64,000 nucleotides of DNA from contig NZ_WVHS01000007.1 of NCBI RefSeq assembly GCF_009834915.1, positions 1 to 64,000 of the forward strand, given 5' to 3'. The translations under genes and the position numbers were made by a program. This DNA is from Hufsiella ginkgonis. Lineage in GTDB: Bacteria > Bacteroidota > Bacteroidia > Sphingobacteriales > Sphingobacteriaceae. Position 1 is the stretch's first letter. The number at the start of each line of letters is the position of its first letter. The notes under the pieces are model-generated. The model saw only the letters and a program-made list of their open reading frames with translations, had not been told where the DNA came from and ran no database searches. Shown here piece by piece: positions 15,508-24,836 of this stretch.

Positions 15508-18500
15508 ATGGAGAAGAAGTTAGTTGTGTGGATGGGGATCATCCTTGCGTGCCTGGCTATAGGTCCTGTTTTTGGACAAGGTACCTCCAACAAGGGAACT
15601 GACTTTTGGGTCGCCTATACCGGCCACGTCGACGGAACCCGGTCCAGGCTCACGCTCTTCCTCACTTCACAAAAAGAGGCCGTGGTAAATATCAATGCCG
15701 GCGGCACCGACCTCGCCCCCGTTACCGTACCCGCCAACCAGGCTGTGCCGGTAGTGATCGATCCCAATGTGTACGGGAACGTATACATCGGTGGATCGGA
15801 CCAGGTCGTTCCGCATAGCGGGATCCATGTAACCTCCGATGTGCCGATCGTGGTGTACTCGCACATCGCCATTTCGGCCAGGTCGGCGGCCACGCTGATC
15901 TTTCCTACAAAATCGCTCGGAAAGGAGTATTATACCATCGCATTTAACCAGTCGCTGAGTACGGCTACCGAAACGAAGCTCTCGGAATTTACCATCGTGG
16001 GCGTGGAAGACGCCACGGAGGTGAAGATCACGCCATCCCAGGCAAGTATAAATGCTACCCACGCCAAAGACGTTCCTTTTACCATTACTTTAAATAAGGG
16101 GGATATTTATCAATACCAGTCCGTTATCGACATCACCGGCAGCAGAATAGAAACCGTGGGTTCCTGCAAACCGCTGGCGGTATTCTCGGGAAGTACCAAA
16201 AACGGCTTCTGCGAGAGCGGAAACCCGGCAACCTCCGGCGAAGACAACCTGTACCAGCAGCTATTGCCCTTAACTGCATGGGGGAAGAACTTTGTAACCG
16301 CACCCTTTTACAATACAGTACACGGTGCTACCGATATCTTCCGGATCATCGTGGGCGCCGATAACACCACCATTAAGGTGAATGGGTCGGTCGTCAACGC
16401 CAACGCCACCCGGTTAAATAACCCGTACGCCAAGGGAAGTGTGATCACCTTTACCAGCCAAACCGCTAATACGGTAGAAGCCGACCACCCCATCAGCCTC
16501 ACGCAGTTTCAAACTACGCAGTCATGCAACCCCAATAATACGGCAGGCAGGTCAGGCCCCTACGTAGGCGACCCGGAGATGACCGTTCTGAACCCCATCG
16601 AGCAAACGCTGAGCGATGTGACCGTGTACTCGGCGGTATCGAGGACCGACGCCCCGACCGCCATCGAATCCCATTACATCAATATCATCCTGCTCACGTC
16701 AGACATCCCGAACCTTAACATCGATGGGCAAGCCATACCCGCAAACCAGTTCGTGGCAATCAACAACCAATATAGCTACCTCATTTACGACGTGACCGGT
16801 TCCTCGAAAATAAACCCCTCCCACCGCATCACTTCCAAGCAAGGTTTCGTAGCAATCGCCTATGGCTATGGGCAGTACGAATCATATGGATACCTGGCCG
16901 GCTCCGACCTCAAAAACCTGAATGCCTTTATCGAGCCGAAGCTGTTGGCGAATAACACCACCGTCATCAATTCAGGATGTACCAAACAATCGTATTCGTT
17001 CTCCCTGCGTCTTCCGTATATTACCACTAATATCAAGTGGGACCTGGGCAACGGTACTTTTTATGAAGACACCAACCCCGCTTACATCACCGAAACGGGG
17101 TCTTCTGTAACTACGTATAAATATGCTTATACCGGGCCTGTGCCCGCCAGGTATACAGAGGCGAAAACATATACGGTAAAAGCAGATGTGCTTAACCCTT
17201 CGCCCAGCGGATGTGATCCGCACGAAGAGATCACGTTCGGTTTCGATATCTTCGATCCGCCGATTGCCTCCTTTACCGCCCCGGCAGAAGCCTGCGCCAA
17301 AGTAAATGTCGAATTCAAGGATACCAGCCGGGAAGGCGGCAAAAAAAACACTTCATGGCTCTGGGATTTCGGCGACAACACTAAATCCACCGACCAAAAC
17401 CCCGTTCATGCCTATGCCGCCGGCAACAAGACATACACGGTAACGCTCATTACCACGGGCGAAAGCGGCTGCGAATCGCTCTCAGCCACTAAAACCATCA
17501 GGGTAAACAGCTTGCCGGTGCCGAAGTTCGAGTACACAAAACCTGCCTGCGAGACCAAACCTATGATATTTACCGACGCCTCTGCAACGGTCAACGGCAC
17601 GATCACCGCCTGGACCTGGAACTTTGGCGACGGCTCCCCGGAGGAAACGTTTGCCGGCAACGCACCGGTGTCGCATACATACGCCAGCGCCGGGACCTAC
17701 CAGGTAACGCTGAAGCTGACTACCAGTCTTGGGTGTACCGACATTTCGGTGGCCATACCCGTAAAAGTGGAGCCGCTGCCAAAGGTTGATTTCCAGCTTC
17801 CCGATTATTGCCTGGACGACCAAAATGCCGTTTTCACCAATAAAACGACCATTGCCGACAATTCCGCGCTCACTTACGAATGGGATTTCGGCGACCGGAA
17901 TGCCAATTCCCTGCGCCCCAATCTCGCCGCAAACCGCAACGCCAGTCACCAATACACCGAAACAGGATATTACACCGTCAGGCTGAAAGTTATCTCGGCC
18001 GCAGGCTGCGAAGTTACCCTGGCCAAAGAGTTCCGGGTGAACGGAAGTGTACCGGTACCTGCTTTCAGTGTGATTAATGCCGCTACATTATGCAGCACAG
18101 AGCCTGTGAGCTTTAAGGACGAATCGTCGGTAAAGATCTTCGGCGAGCTCACCCGGATAGAATGGTATTATGATGCAGACGGCCATCCCCTCGATATGGA
18201 GGCGGATGAAGATCCCGGCCTTCGTTCGGCGCCCAAAACCTACACCCACCGGTATCCCGCCTTCCACACCGAAACAGTGGTAAGGGTAAAAGTAAAAATG
18301 AAGGTTTTTTCAGGCGGATCGTGCTTTAACGAGGTCGATAAGGTGATTGAACTGAAAGGGGTGCCCGAGGTGGTGTTTGGCCCCATCCCTTCTATCTGCC
18401 AGGAAAAAACCCCGGTAATGCTTAACCAGGCGCACGAGAAAACAGGCTTATTTAGCGGCCATGGTGAATACTCCGGGCGGGGCGTTTCAAAGTCGGGCCT

Positions 18501-19110
18501 GTTTAACCCGGCCGTAGCCGGACCAGGAACGCACACCATTACCTATACCTGGTTTGGCGGTAACGGATGCATAGGTCAGCAAACGGCTACCGTAGAAGTG
18601 TACCCGTCACCTACGGCCGCTGTTGCCGAAGAAAGCTTCCGCCTGCTGGAGGGAAACAGCAAAATGCTTATTGCCTCGTCGGCCGTGCCGGGTGTAACGT
18701 ATAAATGGACGCCGTCTGCCGGTCTCGATCACGATGATATTCCGAACCCGGTGGCCTCTCCGACCGACGACGTTATTTACACGGTGACCGTCTCTTCCCC
18801 CAACCAGTGCACCGCTTCGGCCACCGTGAACGTTAAAGTACTAAAGCTCCCGCTGGTCCCTAATGCATTTACCCCTAACGGCGATGGCATTAATGACACC
18901 TGGAACATCAAATACCTGGCTGACTATCCCGGAGCCACGGTTGAAGTGTTTAACCGGTACGGCGAAAAGGTATTCTCCCAGAAAGGTTATGCCGCCGGTT
19001 GGGACGGAAAAACCAACGGTTACTTTCCTGTAAACGGCACTTATTACTACATCATCGATCCCAAAAACGGCAGGAAACCGATTTATGGATCGGTAGCCAT
19101 TATCAGGTAG
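15508..19110 (+). CDS. Large secreted protein: IgGFc-binding domain, PKD repeats, type B T9SS sorting domain
   Basis: A protein of 1200 residues with a signal peptide (VWMGIILACLAIGPVFG, then QGTSNKGTDFWVAYTGHVDG). The opening GTDFWVAYTGH and the later phrases up to about residue 480 match the bacterial IgGFc-binding-like domain. Then come several PKD-type repeats (TSWLWDFGDNTKSTDQNPVH, TAWTWNFGDGSPEETFAGN, LTYEWDFGDRNANS). The last 90 residues are the gliding-type C-terminal domain (VPNAFTPNGDGINDTWNI, FNRYGEKVF, GWDGKTNG, NGTYYYII). It is therefore predicted to be exported by the T9SS and displayed or released. The name of the first domain does not imply antibody binding. It stands alone between divergent rhaT and the convergent mscS. 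Confidence 0.9.
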   Translation: MEKKLVVWMGIILACLAIGPVFGQGTSNKGTDFWVAYTGHVDGTRSRLTLFLTSQKEAVVNINAGGTDLAPVTVPANQAVPVVIDPNVYGNVYIGGSDQVVPHSGIHVTSDVPIVVYSHIAISARSAATLIFPTKSLGKEYYTIAFNQSLSTATETKLSEFTIVGVEDATEVKITPSQASINATHAKDVPFTITLNKGDIYQYQSVIDITGSRIETVGSCKPLAVFSGSTKNGFCESGNPATSGEDNLYQQLLPLTAWGKNFVTAPFYNTVHGATDIFRIIVGADNTTIKVNGSVVNANATRLNNPYAKGSVITFTSQTANTVEADHPISLTQFQTTQSCNPNNTAGRSGPYVGDPEMTVLNPIEQTLSDVTVYSAVSRTDAPTAIESHYINIILLTSDIPNLNIDGQAIPANQFVAINNQYSYLIYDVTGSSKINPSHRITSKQGFVAIAYGYGQYESYGYLAGSDLKNLNAFIEPKLLANNTTVINSGCTKQSYSFSLRLPYITTNIKWDLGNGTFYEDTNPAYITETGSSVTTYKYAYTGPVPARYTEAKTYTVKADVLNPSPSGCDPHEEITFGFDIFDPPIASFTAPAEACAKVNVEFKDTSREGGKKNTSWLWDFGDNTKSTDQNPVHAYAAGNKTYTVTLITTGESGCESLSATKTIRVNSLPVPKFEYTKPACETKPMIFTDASATVNGTITAWTWNFGDGSPEETFAGNAPVSHTYASAGTYQVTLKLTTSLGCTDISVAIPVKVEPLPKVDFQLPDYCLDDQNAVFTNKTTIADNSALTYEWDFGDRNANSLRPNLAANRNASHQYTETGYYTVRLKVISAAGCEVTLAKEFRVNGSVPVPAFSVINAATLCSTEPVSFKDESSVKIFGELTRIEWYYDADGHPLDMEADEDPGLRSAPKTYTHRYPAFHTETVVRVKVKMKVFSGGSCFNEVDKVIELKGVPEVVFGPIPSICQEKTPVMLNQAHEKTGLFSGHGEYSGRGVSKSGLFNPAVAGPGTHTITYTWFGGNGCIGQQTATVEVYPSPTAAVAEESFRLLEGNSKMLIASSAVPGVTYKWTPSAGLDHDDIPNPVASPTDDVIYTVTVSSPNQCTASATVNVKVLKLPLVPNAFTPNGDGINDTWNIKYLADYPGATVEVFNRYGEKVFSQKGYAAGWDGKTNGYFPVNGTYYYIIDPKNGRKPIYGSVAIIR

Positions 19111-19123
19111 CAGGTCCTTACCG

Positions 19124-19912
19124 TTATTTTAACAGTTCTTCCTGTTTAAGCACGCGCATGATCGCCTCCTGCACCACCAGCTTCGAGTCCTGGAAACCGT
19201 GAGAGTTCAGCCAGATATTCACCATCAGCACATATTCCTCCTTGCTGATGGTAACGATGCCGATTCGGCGTTCGGGCGACTTAAGCACATCTGCCGACTC
19301 GTCGATCACCCGGTTAATGATCCCCTTCACCTGGTCGAGGTCGGCATCATATTTAAACTTTAGCTCGATATCCAGGCGCCGGCTTCCCTCCTGGCTGATG
19401 TTAATGATCACTTCGTTGGATAATTTGCTGTTGGGTATCACCACGGTGCGGTTGTCGAACGTGGTTACGATCGTGTAAAAGATCTCGATGGAAGTAACCG
19501 TTCCCTCCTGTCCCTGGGCGACGATGTTATCGCCTACGCGGAAAGGCTTGAGCAGCAGGATGAGCACGCCGCTGGCAAAATTCTGCAGGGTGCCCGATAG
19601 CGCCAGGCCGGCAGCCACGCCGAAGGCACCGATCACGGCGGCAAAGATGGTCATCTGGATGCCCACGATCTGCATCACGCCCAGTACCAGCAGCACACGC
19701 ATGGCCGTTACCGCCAGGCTGAGCAAAAACGGCTTAAGGGAAGCGTCCACATCCTTTTTGTTCATGTGGTTATGCAGCCACCCGGAGATGAGCCGGATCA
19801 CCCACAGCCCTATAAAAAAGACCGCGATGCCCAGCAGGATCCCGGGGCCATGGGTCAGGATCCAGTCGTACGCTTTATCGTAAAATTTATCGGCTTTCGC
19901 TTCGGTTGCCAC
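19124..19912 (-). CDS. Small mechanosensitive ion channel (MscS family)
   Basis: A protein of about 262 residues from the GTG at 19912; an ATG at 20029 in frame would give 301 but adds a segment without family character. Three hydrophobic helices are visible (GPGILLGIAVFFIGLWVI, PFLLSLAVTAMRVLLVLGVM, and TM3 with GAFGVAAGLALSGTLQNFAS). The Gly/Ala-rich TM3 and the following PFRVGDNIVAQGQEGTVTSI and VVIPNSKLSNEVIIN are MscS hallmarks. The channel opens under membrane tension to protect against osmotic downshock. Its 3' end is 13 bases from the convergent PKD protein gene. A terminator separates it from the upstream peptidase gene. Confidence 0.88.
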   Translation of the reverse strand: MATEAKADKFYDKAYDWILTHGPGILLGIAVFFIGLWVIRLISGWLHNHMNKKDVDASLKPFLLSLAVTAMRVLLVLGVMQIVGIQMTIFAAVIGAFGVAAGLALSGTLQNFASGVLILLLKPFRVGDNIVAQGQEGTVTSIEIFYTIVTTFDNRTVVIPNSKLSNEVIINISQEGSRRLDIELKFKYDADLDQVKGIINRVIDESADVLKSPERRIGIVTISKEEYVLMVNIWLNSHGFQDSKLVVQEAIMRVLKQEELLK

Positions 19913-20082
19913 AGTATTTTTTACACCGGGAACAACCGAACGTAGTATTTTGTTAGGTGCTTTATCAAAAGTCGAATTGCCAAAGAGTTGCCATAGGCTA
20001 TTTCGCAGTTGTTCGTCGTTGCGCAACAATCCGTGGCCCAGCCAATAAGACGTTCCTGTTCCTGGTTGATTACCAGTTGCCT

Positions 20083-20119
20083 AAAAAACCCTTTAAAGGT
20101 TGGCCCTATGGACCAACCT
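20083..20119 (-). terminator. Rho-independent terminator of the S9 peptidase gene
   Basis: On the minus strand, 10 bases after the peptidase stop, AGGTTGG and CCAACCT (20097-20119) form a stem with inner pairs, followed by a run of six T (20083-20088 read as A on the plus strand). Confidence 0.7.
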
Positions 20120-20129
20120 CGCTTTACCT

Positions 20130-22577
20130 TCAGTTCGTTCCCGACGGGGCTTTTGCCGGCGCCGCGTTCTTTACATATTTTTCCAGCCACTGGTTTTGCT
20201 CCCAGAGCATGTGCAGCAGGTTTTCTTTACCGCGATAGCTGTGTGCCTCGTAAGGCAGGAACACAAAACGTACGGTACCGCCAAAACCTTTAATGGCACT
20301 GAACAACCGTTCGCTGTTAATGGGGTAAGTGCCGGTATTATCGTCAGAGTCGCCGTGGATAAGCAGGATCGGCGTTTTGATCTTGTCGGCATAGCTGAAA
20401 GGGCTCATTTCATAATATAGTTTTGGTTCCTGCCAATAGGTACGGTCTTCGTTCTGGAAGCCGAAAGGTGTTAAGGTACGGTTATAGGCGCCGCTCCTGG
20501 CAATACCCGCTTTAAACAGGTTGGTATGGGCCAGCAGGTTAGCGGTCATAAAAGCGCCGTAGCTGTGTCCGCCTACGGCTACACGGTTACGGTCGCCTAC
20601 GCCCAGGTCCACCAGCTTGTTAATGGCCGCTTCGGCATTCAGCTGCAGTTGCTCCACGAAGGTATCATTCGGTTTCTTGCCTTCTTTGGCAACGATAGGC
20701 ATTTCCGCATTGTCGAGAATGGCATATCCCTGGGTCACCCAAAAGATCGGCGACGACCATGCGATGGTGGTAAAGCGGTCCTGCGAGCCACGGATCTGGG
20801 CGGCGTCGGCGGCAGAGTTAAACTCGCGCGGGTAGGCCCAGATCACCACGGGCAGTCTTCCGTCGCGGTCTTTGTTGTAACCTTTGGGCAGGTAGAGGTC
20901 GCCGGTAAGGTCCACCCCATCTGCACGTTTGTAGGAAATTTTCTGTTTTGTAATGCCTTCCAGCTGCGGATAGGGGTTCTTAAAGTCGGTAATCGCTTTC
21001 TCTGATACCGGGGCCGATAGCTCGCGAATAAAATAGTTCGGCACCATGGTCTGCGATTCTTTGCGCGTAAGCACCGTGAGCTTCACCGGGTCTATCACAT
21101 CGGTAATACTTTCAAAGGTACCAGCCGCACTGCGCCAGATGATGTCGTTCTTCCCGGTTTTCAGGTCATATTTCGCCAGGAAAGGCAGGTCGCCGTTTGG
21201 AGAAGAGCCCACCGGGTTGTTCATCAGCAGCTTGGTACCCCCATCGAGCGTGAGGATCACATTGCGGCCGTACTTGTTCTTCGTGGTAACCGGGGCGCCC
21301 GGGTTGCTGTACGCATCGGTTTGGCTGCGGTCGAACAGTTTTTCCAGCTTCCCGGTGCTTGGGTTGTACACGTCGGTGCGGTTGATCTGCGCAGAGCGAA
21401 GTCCTTCGGTAACCAATGCAAAGGTGGCGTCTCCCCAGCTGATCCCGCGGAAGCGGTATTGCGTACGGAACAACTCCTTTTGTACACCGGTAAAGGGAGC
21501 GCTCAGTGCGTATACCACATCATGGTAGGTCATTTTGTTTTTGATCAGGCCGCTGTCCAGCGGGAATGCCCAGGTAACGGTGGCCGGTTCGTCATCGCGC
21601 CAGTCGAAACCACGTGCAATGTTCTGGGTATTGTCGTTCCCGGAGGGGGTGCCTTCTGCCGATGGGAGCTCCGCCAGCGTCTTTACTACTTTACCGGTAA
21701 GATCCGTAATGGTAACCGTAGACGGGAAACCGGAAGAAGTAACGAGGTAAGAAAACGGCCTGCGGAGCGTGCGCACCATCATATACTTTTTATCCGGAGA
21801 AAGCGACACCGTACTGTAGATGGCCGGTTTGCCTATAGGTGTTTCGATACCGCCTTTGTTTTGCACCAGCTGCGAAGTGGCATAAAAGCCGAAGAGCTGC
21901 TCATCATACGGTGATTTGATCAGGTCCTGGTAAGTTACGCTCGGCGCGGCTTTGCCCAGGTTCTGCTGTATGGTAGGGCCTTTGGGCGAAAGCGGGCGTG
22001 CCGGCGCCATGGCCGCAGAAGCCGTAGTGACGCGGTAGATCACGGTATTATTGTCGAGCCAGGTAACGCCGCCGCCGCCGAAACCACCGCCCAGTACCAC
22101 ATTAAGCGGTTTTTTATTGTACTTAACGGCTTTATGCGTAGCTACGTCGATCATGTAGAGGTCCACGCTCTTCTGGGTGGTTTGCGTAAACATAATCTTC
22201 GACTCGTCGGGGCTCCAGCTTACGCCTCCCGCGAGGAGCGGGACCGGCAGGCCCGTTACCGGGAAGCTTTTGCCGGTACGGATATTCCGCAACGTAAAGT
22301 TATTGATGAATGACTGCCTGCTGGGGGCGAAGTTATTGGGGTTGATGCGCAGCCCCGCCACCCGGAGTTCCGGCATCGCCAGCTCTTCTACCGAAGGATA
22401 AGAGTTGCGCTCCATGAGCAGCATCCATTCAGCTTTGCTGTCGATATTTACGCCGGGCGTAGGTTTAGCCAACAAAAGGTCGGCAATTTCTTTGGGAGGA
22501 GTTTGGTAGCTTACCGCATCTTGTGCATTTGCACCTGCCGCGGCAAGCAGCAGCAAACCAAGTAGAGCTTTTTTCAT
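20130..22577 (-). CDS. S9 family prolyl-oligopeptidase-type peptidase, glutamyl endopeptidase-like
   Basis: A protein of 815 residues with a signal peptide (MKKALLGLLLLAAAGANA, then QDAVSYQTPP). The N-terminal about 520 residues look like a beta-propeller (WSPDESKIMFTQ, VTWLDNNTVIYRV, LSPDKKYMMVRTLRRPFSYL). The C-terminal peptidase domain has Ser in AVGGHSYGAFMTANLLAHT (about residue 679), Asp in LLIHGDSDDNTGT (about 745) and His in PYEAHSYRG (about 777). The Ser-region wording and the phrase GAYNRTLTPFGFQNEDRTYW closely resemble plant chloroplast glutamyl endopeptidase and its bacterial relatives. It probably cleaves peptides in the periplasm. A terminator follows, and pdxA lies upstream on the same strand. 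Confidence 0.92.
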   Translation of the reverse strand: MKKALLGLLLLAAAGANAQDAVSYQTPPKEIADLLLAKPTPGVNIDSKAEWMLLMERNSYPSVEELAMPELRVAGLRINPNNFAPSRQSFINNFTLRNIRTGKSFPVTGLPVPLLAGGVSWSPDESKIMFTQTTQKSVDLYMIDVATHKAVKYNKKPLNVVLGGGFGGGGVTWLDNNTVIYRVTTASAAMAPARPLSPKGPTIQQNLGKAAPSVTYQDLIKSPYDEQLFGFYATSQLVQNKGGIETPIGKPAIYSTVSLSPDKKYMMVRTLRRPFSYLVTSSGFPSTVTITDLTGKVVKTLAELPSAEGTPSGNDNTQNIARGFDWRDDEPATVTWAFPLDSGLIKNKMTYHDVVYALSAPFTGVQKELFRTQYRFRGISWGDATFALVTEGLRSAQINRTDVYNPSTGKLEKLFDRSQTDAYSNPGAPVTTKNKYGRNVILTLDGGTKLLMNNPVGSSPNGDLPFLAKYDLKTGKNDIIWRSAAGTFESITDVIDPVKLTVLTRKESQTMVPNYFIRELSAPVSEKAITDFKNPYPQLEGITKQKISYKRADGVDLTGDLYLPKGYNKDRDGRLPVVIWAYPREFNSAADAAQIRGSQDRFTTIAWSSPIFWVTQGYAILDNAEMPIVAKEGKKPNDTFVEQLQLNAEAAINKLVDLGVGDRNRVAVGGHSYGAFMTANLLAHTNLFKAGIARSGAYNRTLTPFGFQNEDRTYWQEPKLYYEMSPFSYADKIKTPILLIHGDSDDNTGTYPINSERLFSAIKGFGGTVRFVFLPYEAHSYRGKENLLHMLWEQNQWLEKYVKNAAPAKAPSGTN

Positions 22578-22607
22578 GTGAACTGGATTTTGTTAAACGT
22601 AAATATA

Positions 22608-22621
22608 CCGGCTTTCGCCGG
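22608..22621 (-). other. Small hairpin between pdxA and the S9 peptidase gene
   Basis: CCGGC and GCCGG enclose a four-base loop that reads GAAA on the minus strand, a stable tetraloop. Outside it, ATCCAGT (22633-22639) and ACTGGAT (22582-22588) can also pair. There is no T tract, so its role after pdxA is uncertain. Confidence 0.35.
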
Positions 22622-22655
22622 AAGATACATGCATCCAGTATAACTAAACCGTTAC

Positions 22656-23711
22656 TTAGTCGCGGTCTTTTGACAATTTAGCGATCCGTAGCGGGTTGGA
22701 GGTCAGGTCGGCGGTTTCGCGTCTCCGTTGAACCACTTTTACGGCGAGGAACATGGCTTCCCTGAAAGAGGTTTCAGACGCCAGGTTCTTACCGGCGATG
22801 TCGTACCCGGTACCATGGTCGGGCGATGTACGCACCACCGAAAGACCGGCGGTAAAGTTCACCCCGTTATGAAAGGCGATGTGTTTAAAGGGGATCAGTC
22901 CCTGATCGTGGTACATGGCCAGCACCGCGTCAAATTTCTTGTAGGTATGATTCGCGAAAAAACCGTCGGCCGGGTAAGGTCCGAACGCGAAGATCCCGGC
23001 ATCTTTGGCCGCCTGGATAGCGGGGTTGATAATTTCCAGCTCTTCTTTCCCGATCACGCCGTTATCGCCCGCATGCGGGTTTAACCCAAGCACGGCGATC
23101 CGCGGCTTCTGGATCCAAAAGTCTGTTTTCAGGCTCTGCTGCATCAGCGCAAGCTTGGAGAGGATGCTTTCCTTGGTGATCCCGGAGGCCACTTCGCTTA
23201 CGGGTACATGACCGGTAACCACCCCTACCCGGAGGTCTTCGCCTACCATGAACATCAGCGAGTCGGAGGCATTTACCCGCGACTGGATATATTCAGTATG
23301 CCCGGGAAACCTGAACTCTTCGTTCTGGATGGTGTGCTTATCGATCGGGGCGGTCACCAGCGCGTCGATCTTTCCCGACAGGAGATCGTCCATGGCGCGC
23401 TGCAGCGACTGGAACGCGAACTTGCCGCCTGTTTCGCCGGCCTGCCCCGGCTCGATCTTCACATCTTCCTCCCAGCAATTGATCATGTTCGCCCGTTTAT
23501 GGTGTGCCTGGCTGGCATCGGCAATCACGTTAAAATTAAACTCCTGGATGCCCAGCGTCTTCCGGTAAAAAGACGTGATCTTGGTATGCCCGTAAACTAT
23601 CGGGGTAAAAAAATCCAGGATGCGGTTCTCTGCAAGGGTCTTTATGATAATTTCGGGCCCGATCCCGTTCACATCACCGATGGAGATCCCGATTTTAATT
23701 TTGTCGCTCAT
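22656..23711 (-). CDS. pdxA: 4-hydroxythreonine-4-phosphate dehydrogenase PdxA
   Basis: A protein of 351 residues covering the whole PdxA family. N-terminus KIGISIGDVNGIGPEIIIK, substrate region VTAPIDKHTI, and three metal-ligand histidines in FPGHTEYIQ, LNPHAGDNG and AMYHDQGLIPFK; the last part has SPDHGTGYDIAG. It oxidises 4-phosphohydroxy-L-threonine with NAD+ in DXP-dependent pyridoxal 5'-phosphate synthesis in the cytoplasm. It is divergent from rsmA; in E. coli pdxA and rsmA (ksgA) are also neighbours but in one direction. The divergent gap holds an ACGT-dialect heptad element. Confidence 0.97.
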   Translation of the reverse strand: MSDKIKIGISIGDVNGIGPEIIIKTLAENRILDFFTPIVYGHTKITSFYRKTLGIQEFNFNVIADASQAHHKRANMINCWEEDVKIEPGQAGETGGKFAFQSLQRAMDDLLSGKIDALVTAPIDKHTIQNEEFRFPGHTEYIQSRVNASDSLMFMVGEDLRVGVVTGHVPVSEVASGITKESILSKLALMQQSLKTDFWIQKPRIAVLGLNPHAGDNGVIGKEELEIINPAIQAAKDAGIFAFGPYPADGFFANHTYKKFDAVLAMYHDQGLIPFKHIAFHNGVNFTAGLSVVRTSPDHGTGYDIAGKNLASETSFREAMFLAVKVVQRRRETADLTSNPLRIAKLSKDRD

Positions 23712-23785
23712 ACTTTTATAGGTGTACGTAACACGTTATGGGGTGCAAAATAAGGACTTTTTTTGCAACATGGTGGTAAGGCCGG

Positions 23786-23884
23786 ACGTTTGACGTCGTA
23801 CGATGTACGTTTCCTCTCCCTCTTTTAAAGAGCGCAGCTAAGCGCCCGGGCGCCGGACGTTAAACGGCGAACGTTCAACCCGCC
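23786..23884. repeat. Heptad element, ACGT dialect (pdxA/rsmA divergent gap)
   Basis: Left heptads ACGTTTG, ACGTCGT, ACGATGT, ACGTTTC (23786-23813); right heptads ACGTTAA, ACGGCGA, ACGTTCA, ACCCGCC (23857-23884). The arms align as imperfect inverted copies. The loop begins with CCTCTCCCTC (23813-23822), which recurs at 35745-35754 in an element of another dialect. Confidence 0.7.
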
Positions 23885-23893
23885 GAATATTAT

Positions 23894-23901
23894 TAGTTTT
23901 G
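23894..23901 (+). promoter_or_regulatory. Candidate -7 element of rsmA
   Basis: TAGTTTTG matches TAnnTTTG and lies 15 bases before the rsmA start, implying a very short leader. It directly follows the heptad element; no convincing -33 TTTG is present. Confidence 0.4.
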
Positions 23902-23915
23902 TACCAAACAACACG

Positions 23916-24722
23916 ATGTCTGTCAAAGCCAAAAAACACCTAGGTCAGCACTTTCTTACCGACAAGAACATTGCCGAAAAGATCGTAAAGAGCCTTCACC
24001 ATACCGGCCAGTACAACACCGTGCTCGAGGTTGGCCCGGGCATGGGTATCCTGTCTGATTTCCTGCTGAAGGAAACGGCGTACGAAACCTACCTGGTGGA
24101 TGTGGATACCGAATCATACCTTTTTCTAAAAAACAAATACCCGCACCTGGAAGACCGGCTGATCAACGGAGATTTCCTGGCCCTAAATTTCGAAAAGCTA
24201 TTTCCCGGGAAACTGGCCGTGATCGGTAACTTTCCCTACAATATTTCCTCGCAGATCCTGTTTAAGATCCTCGGCCACCGCGACCAGGTAGCGGAAGTGG
24301 TGGGTATGTTCCAGAAAGAAGTGGCCGAGCGATGCGCCGAGAAACCGGGCAGCAAAGAATACGGCATCCTGAGCGTTTTCCTCCAGGCCTATTACAAGGT
24401 CGAATACCTGTTCACCGTAAAAGCAGGCGTTTTTAACCCGCCCCCAAAGGTGCTCTCTGCGGTGATCCGGCTTACCCGAAACGAAACGAACATGCTGGAC
24501 TGCGACGAAAAACTATTCTGGCAGGTGGTAAAAGCGGGGTTTAACCAGCGGAGAAAAACACTGCGAAACGCCTTGTCGGCTGTAATAAGCAAGGAACAAA
24601 TGGGCGACGATCCCCTGTTAGACCTTCGCGCGGAGCGGTTGAGCGTGGAGGACTTTGTGAGATTGACGAATTTGGTGAAGAGGTACCAGTTATCAGTGAC
24701 CAGTGACAGCAACCGGCCTTAA
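23916..24722 (+). CDS. rsmA: 16S rRNA (adenine1518-N6/adenine1519-N6)-dimethyltransferase RsmA (KsgA)
   Basis: A protein of 268 residues. Family motifs in order: KKHLGQHFLTDKNIAEKIV, the SAM-binding VLEVGPGMGILSDFLL, the catalytic NFPYNIS (Asn-Phe-Pro-Tyr replacing the usual NLPY), and GVFNPPPKVLSAVIRL. It dimethylates two adjacent adenines near the 3' end of 16S rRNA late in small-subunit assembly. The last dozen codons (reading QLSVTSDSNRP) are CTGA-dialect heptad sequence, so the natural C-terminus has been replaced or extended by the repeat. Confidence 0.97.
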   Translation: MSVKAKKHLGQHFLTDKNIAEKIVKSLHHTGQYNTVLEVGPGMGILSDFLLKETAYETYLVDVDTESYLFLKNKYPHLEDRLINGDFLALNFEKLFPGKLAVIGNFPYNISSQILFKILGHRDQVAEVVGMFQKEVAERCAEKPGSKEYGILSVFLQAYYKVEYLFTVKAGVFNPPPKVLSAVIRLTRNETNMLDCDEKLFWQVVKAGFNQRRKTLRNALSAVISKEQMGDDPLLDLRAERLSVEDFVRLTNLVKRYQLSVTSDSNRP

Positions 24723-24828
24723 GATCATCACCCGATACGAAACCAACTAATCACTGATTACTGACAACTGATCACTGATTACTGACAACTGATTACTGAC
24801 AACTGATCACTGACAACTGACAACCGAC
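24685..24828. repeat. Heptad element with long right-hand tandem array (rsmA/hydroxyacid dehydrogenase gap)
   Basis: The left arm lies inside the 3' end of rsmA. The right side is an uninterrupted heptad array from 24752: CACTGAT, TACTGAC, AACTGAT, CACTGAT, TACTGAC, AACTGAT, TACTGAC, AACTGAT, CACTGAC, AACTGAC, AACCGAC. The first 21 bases (24752-24772) are repeated exactly at 24773-24793. The array ends 8 bases before the next start codon. Confidence 0.9.
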
Positions 24829-24836
24829 CACTTCCC

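Noticed and set aside
24752-24828. CRISPR-like array
   Set aside because: Units are 7 bp with no spacers, and no cas gene is present.
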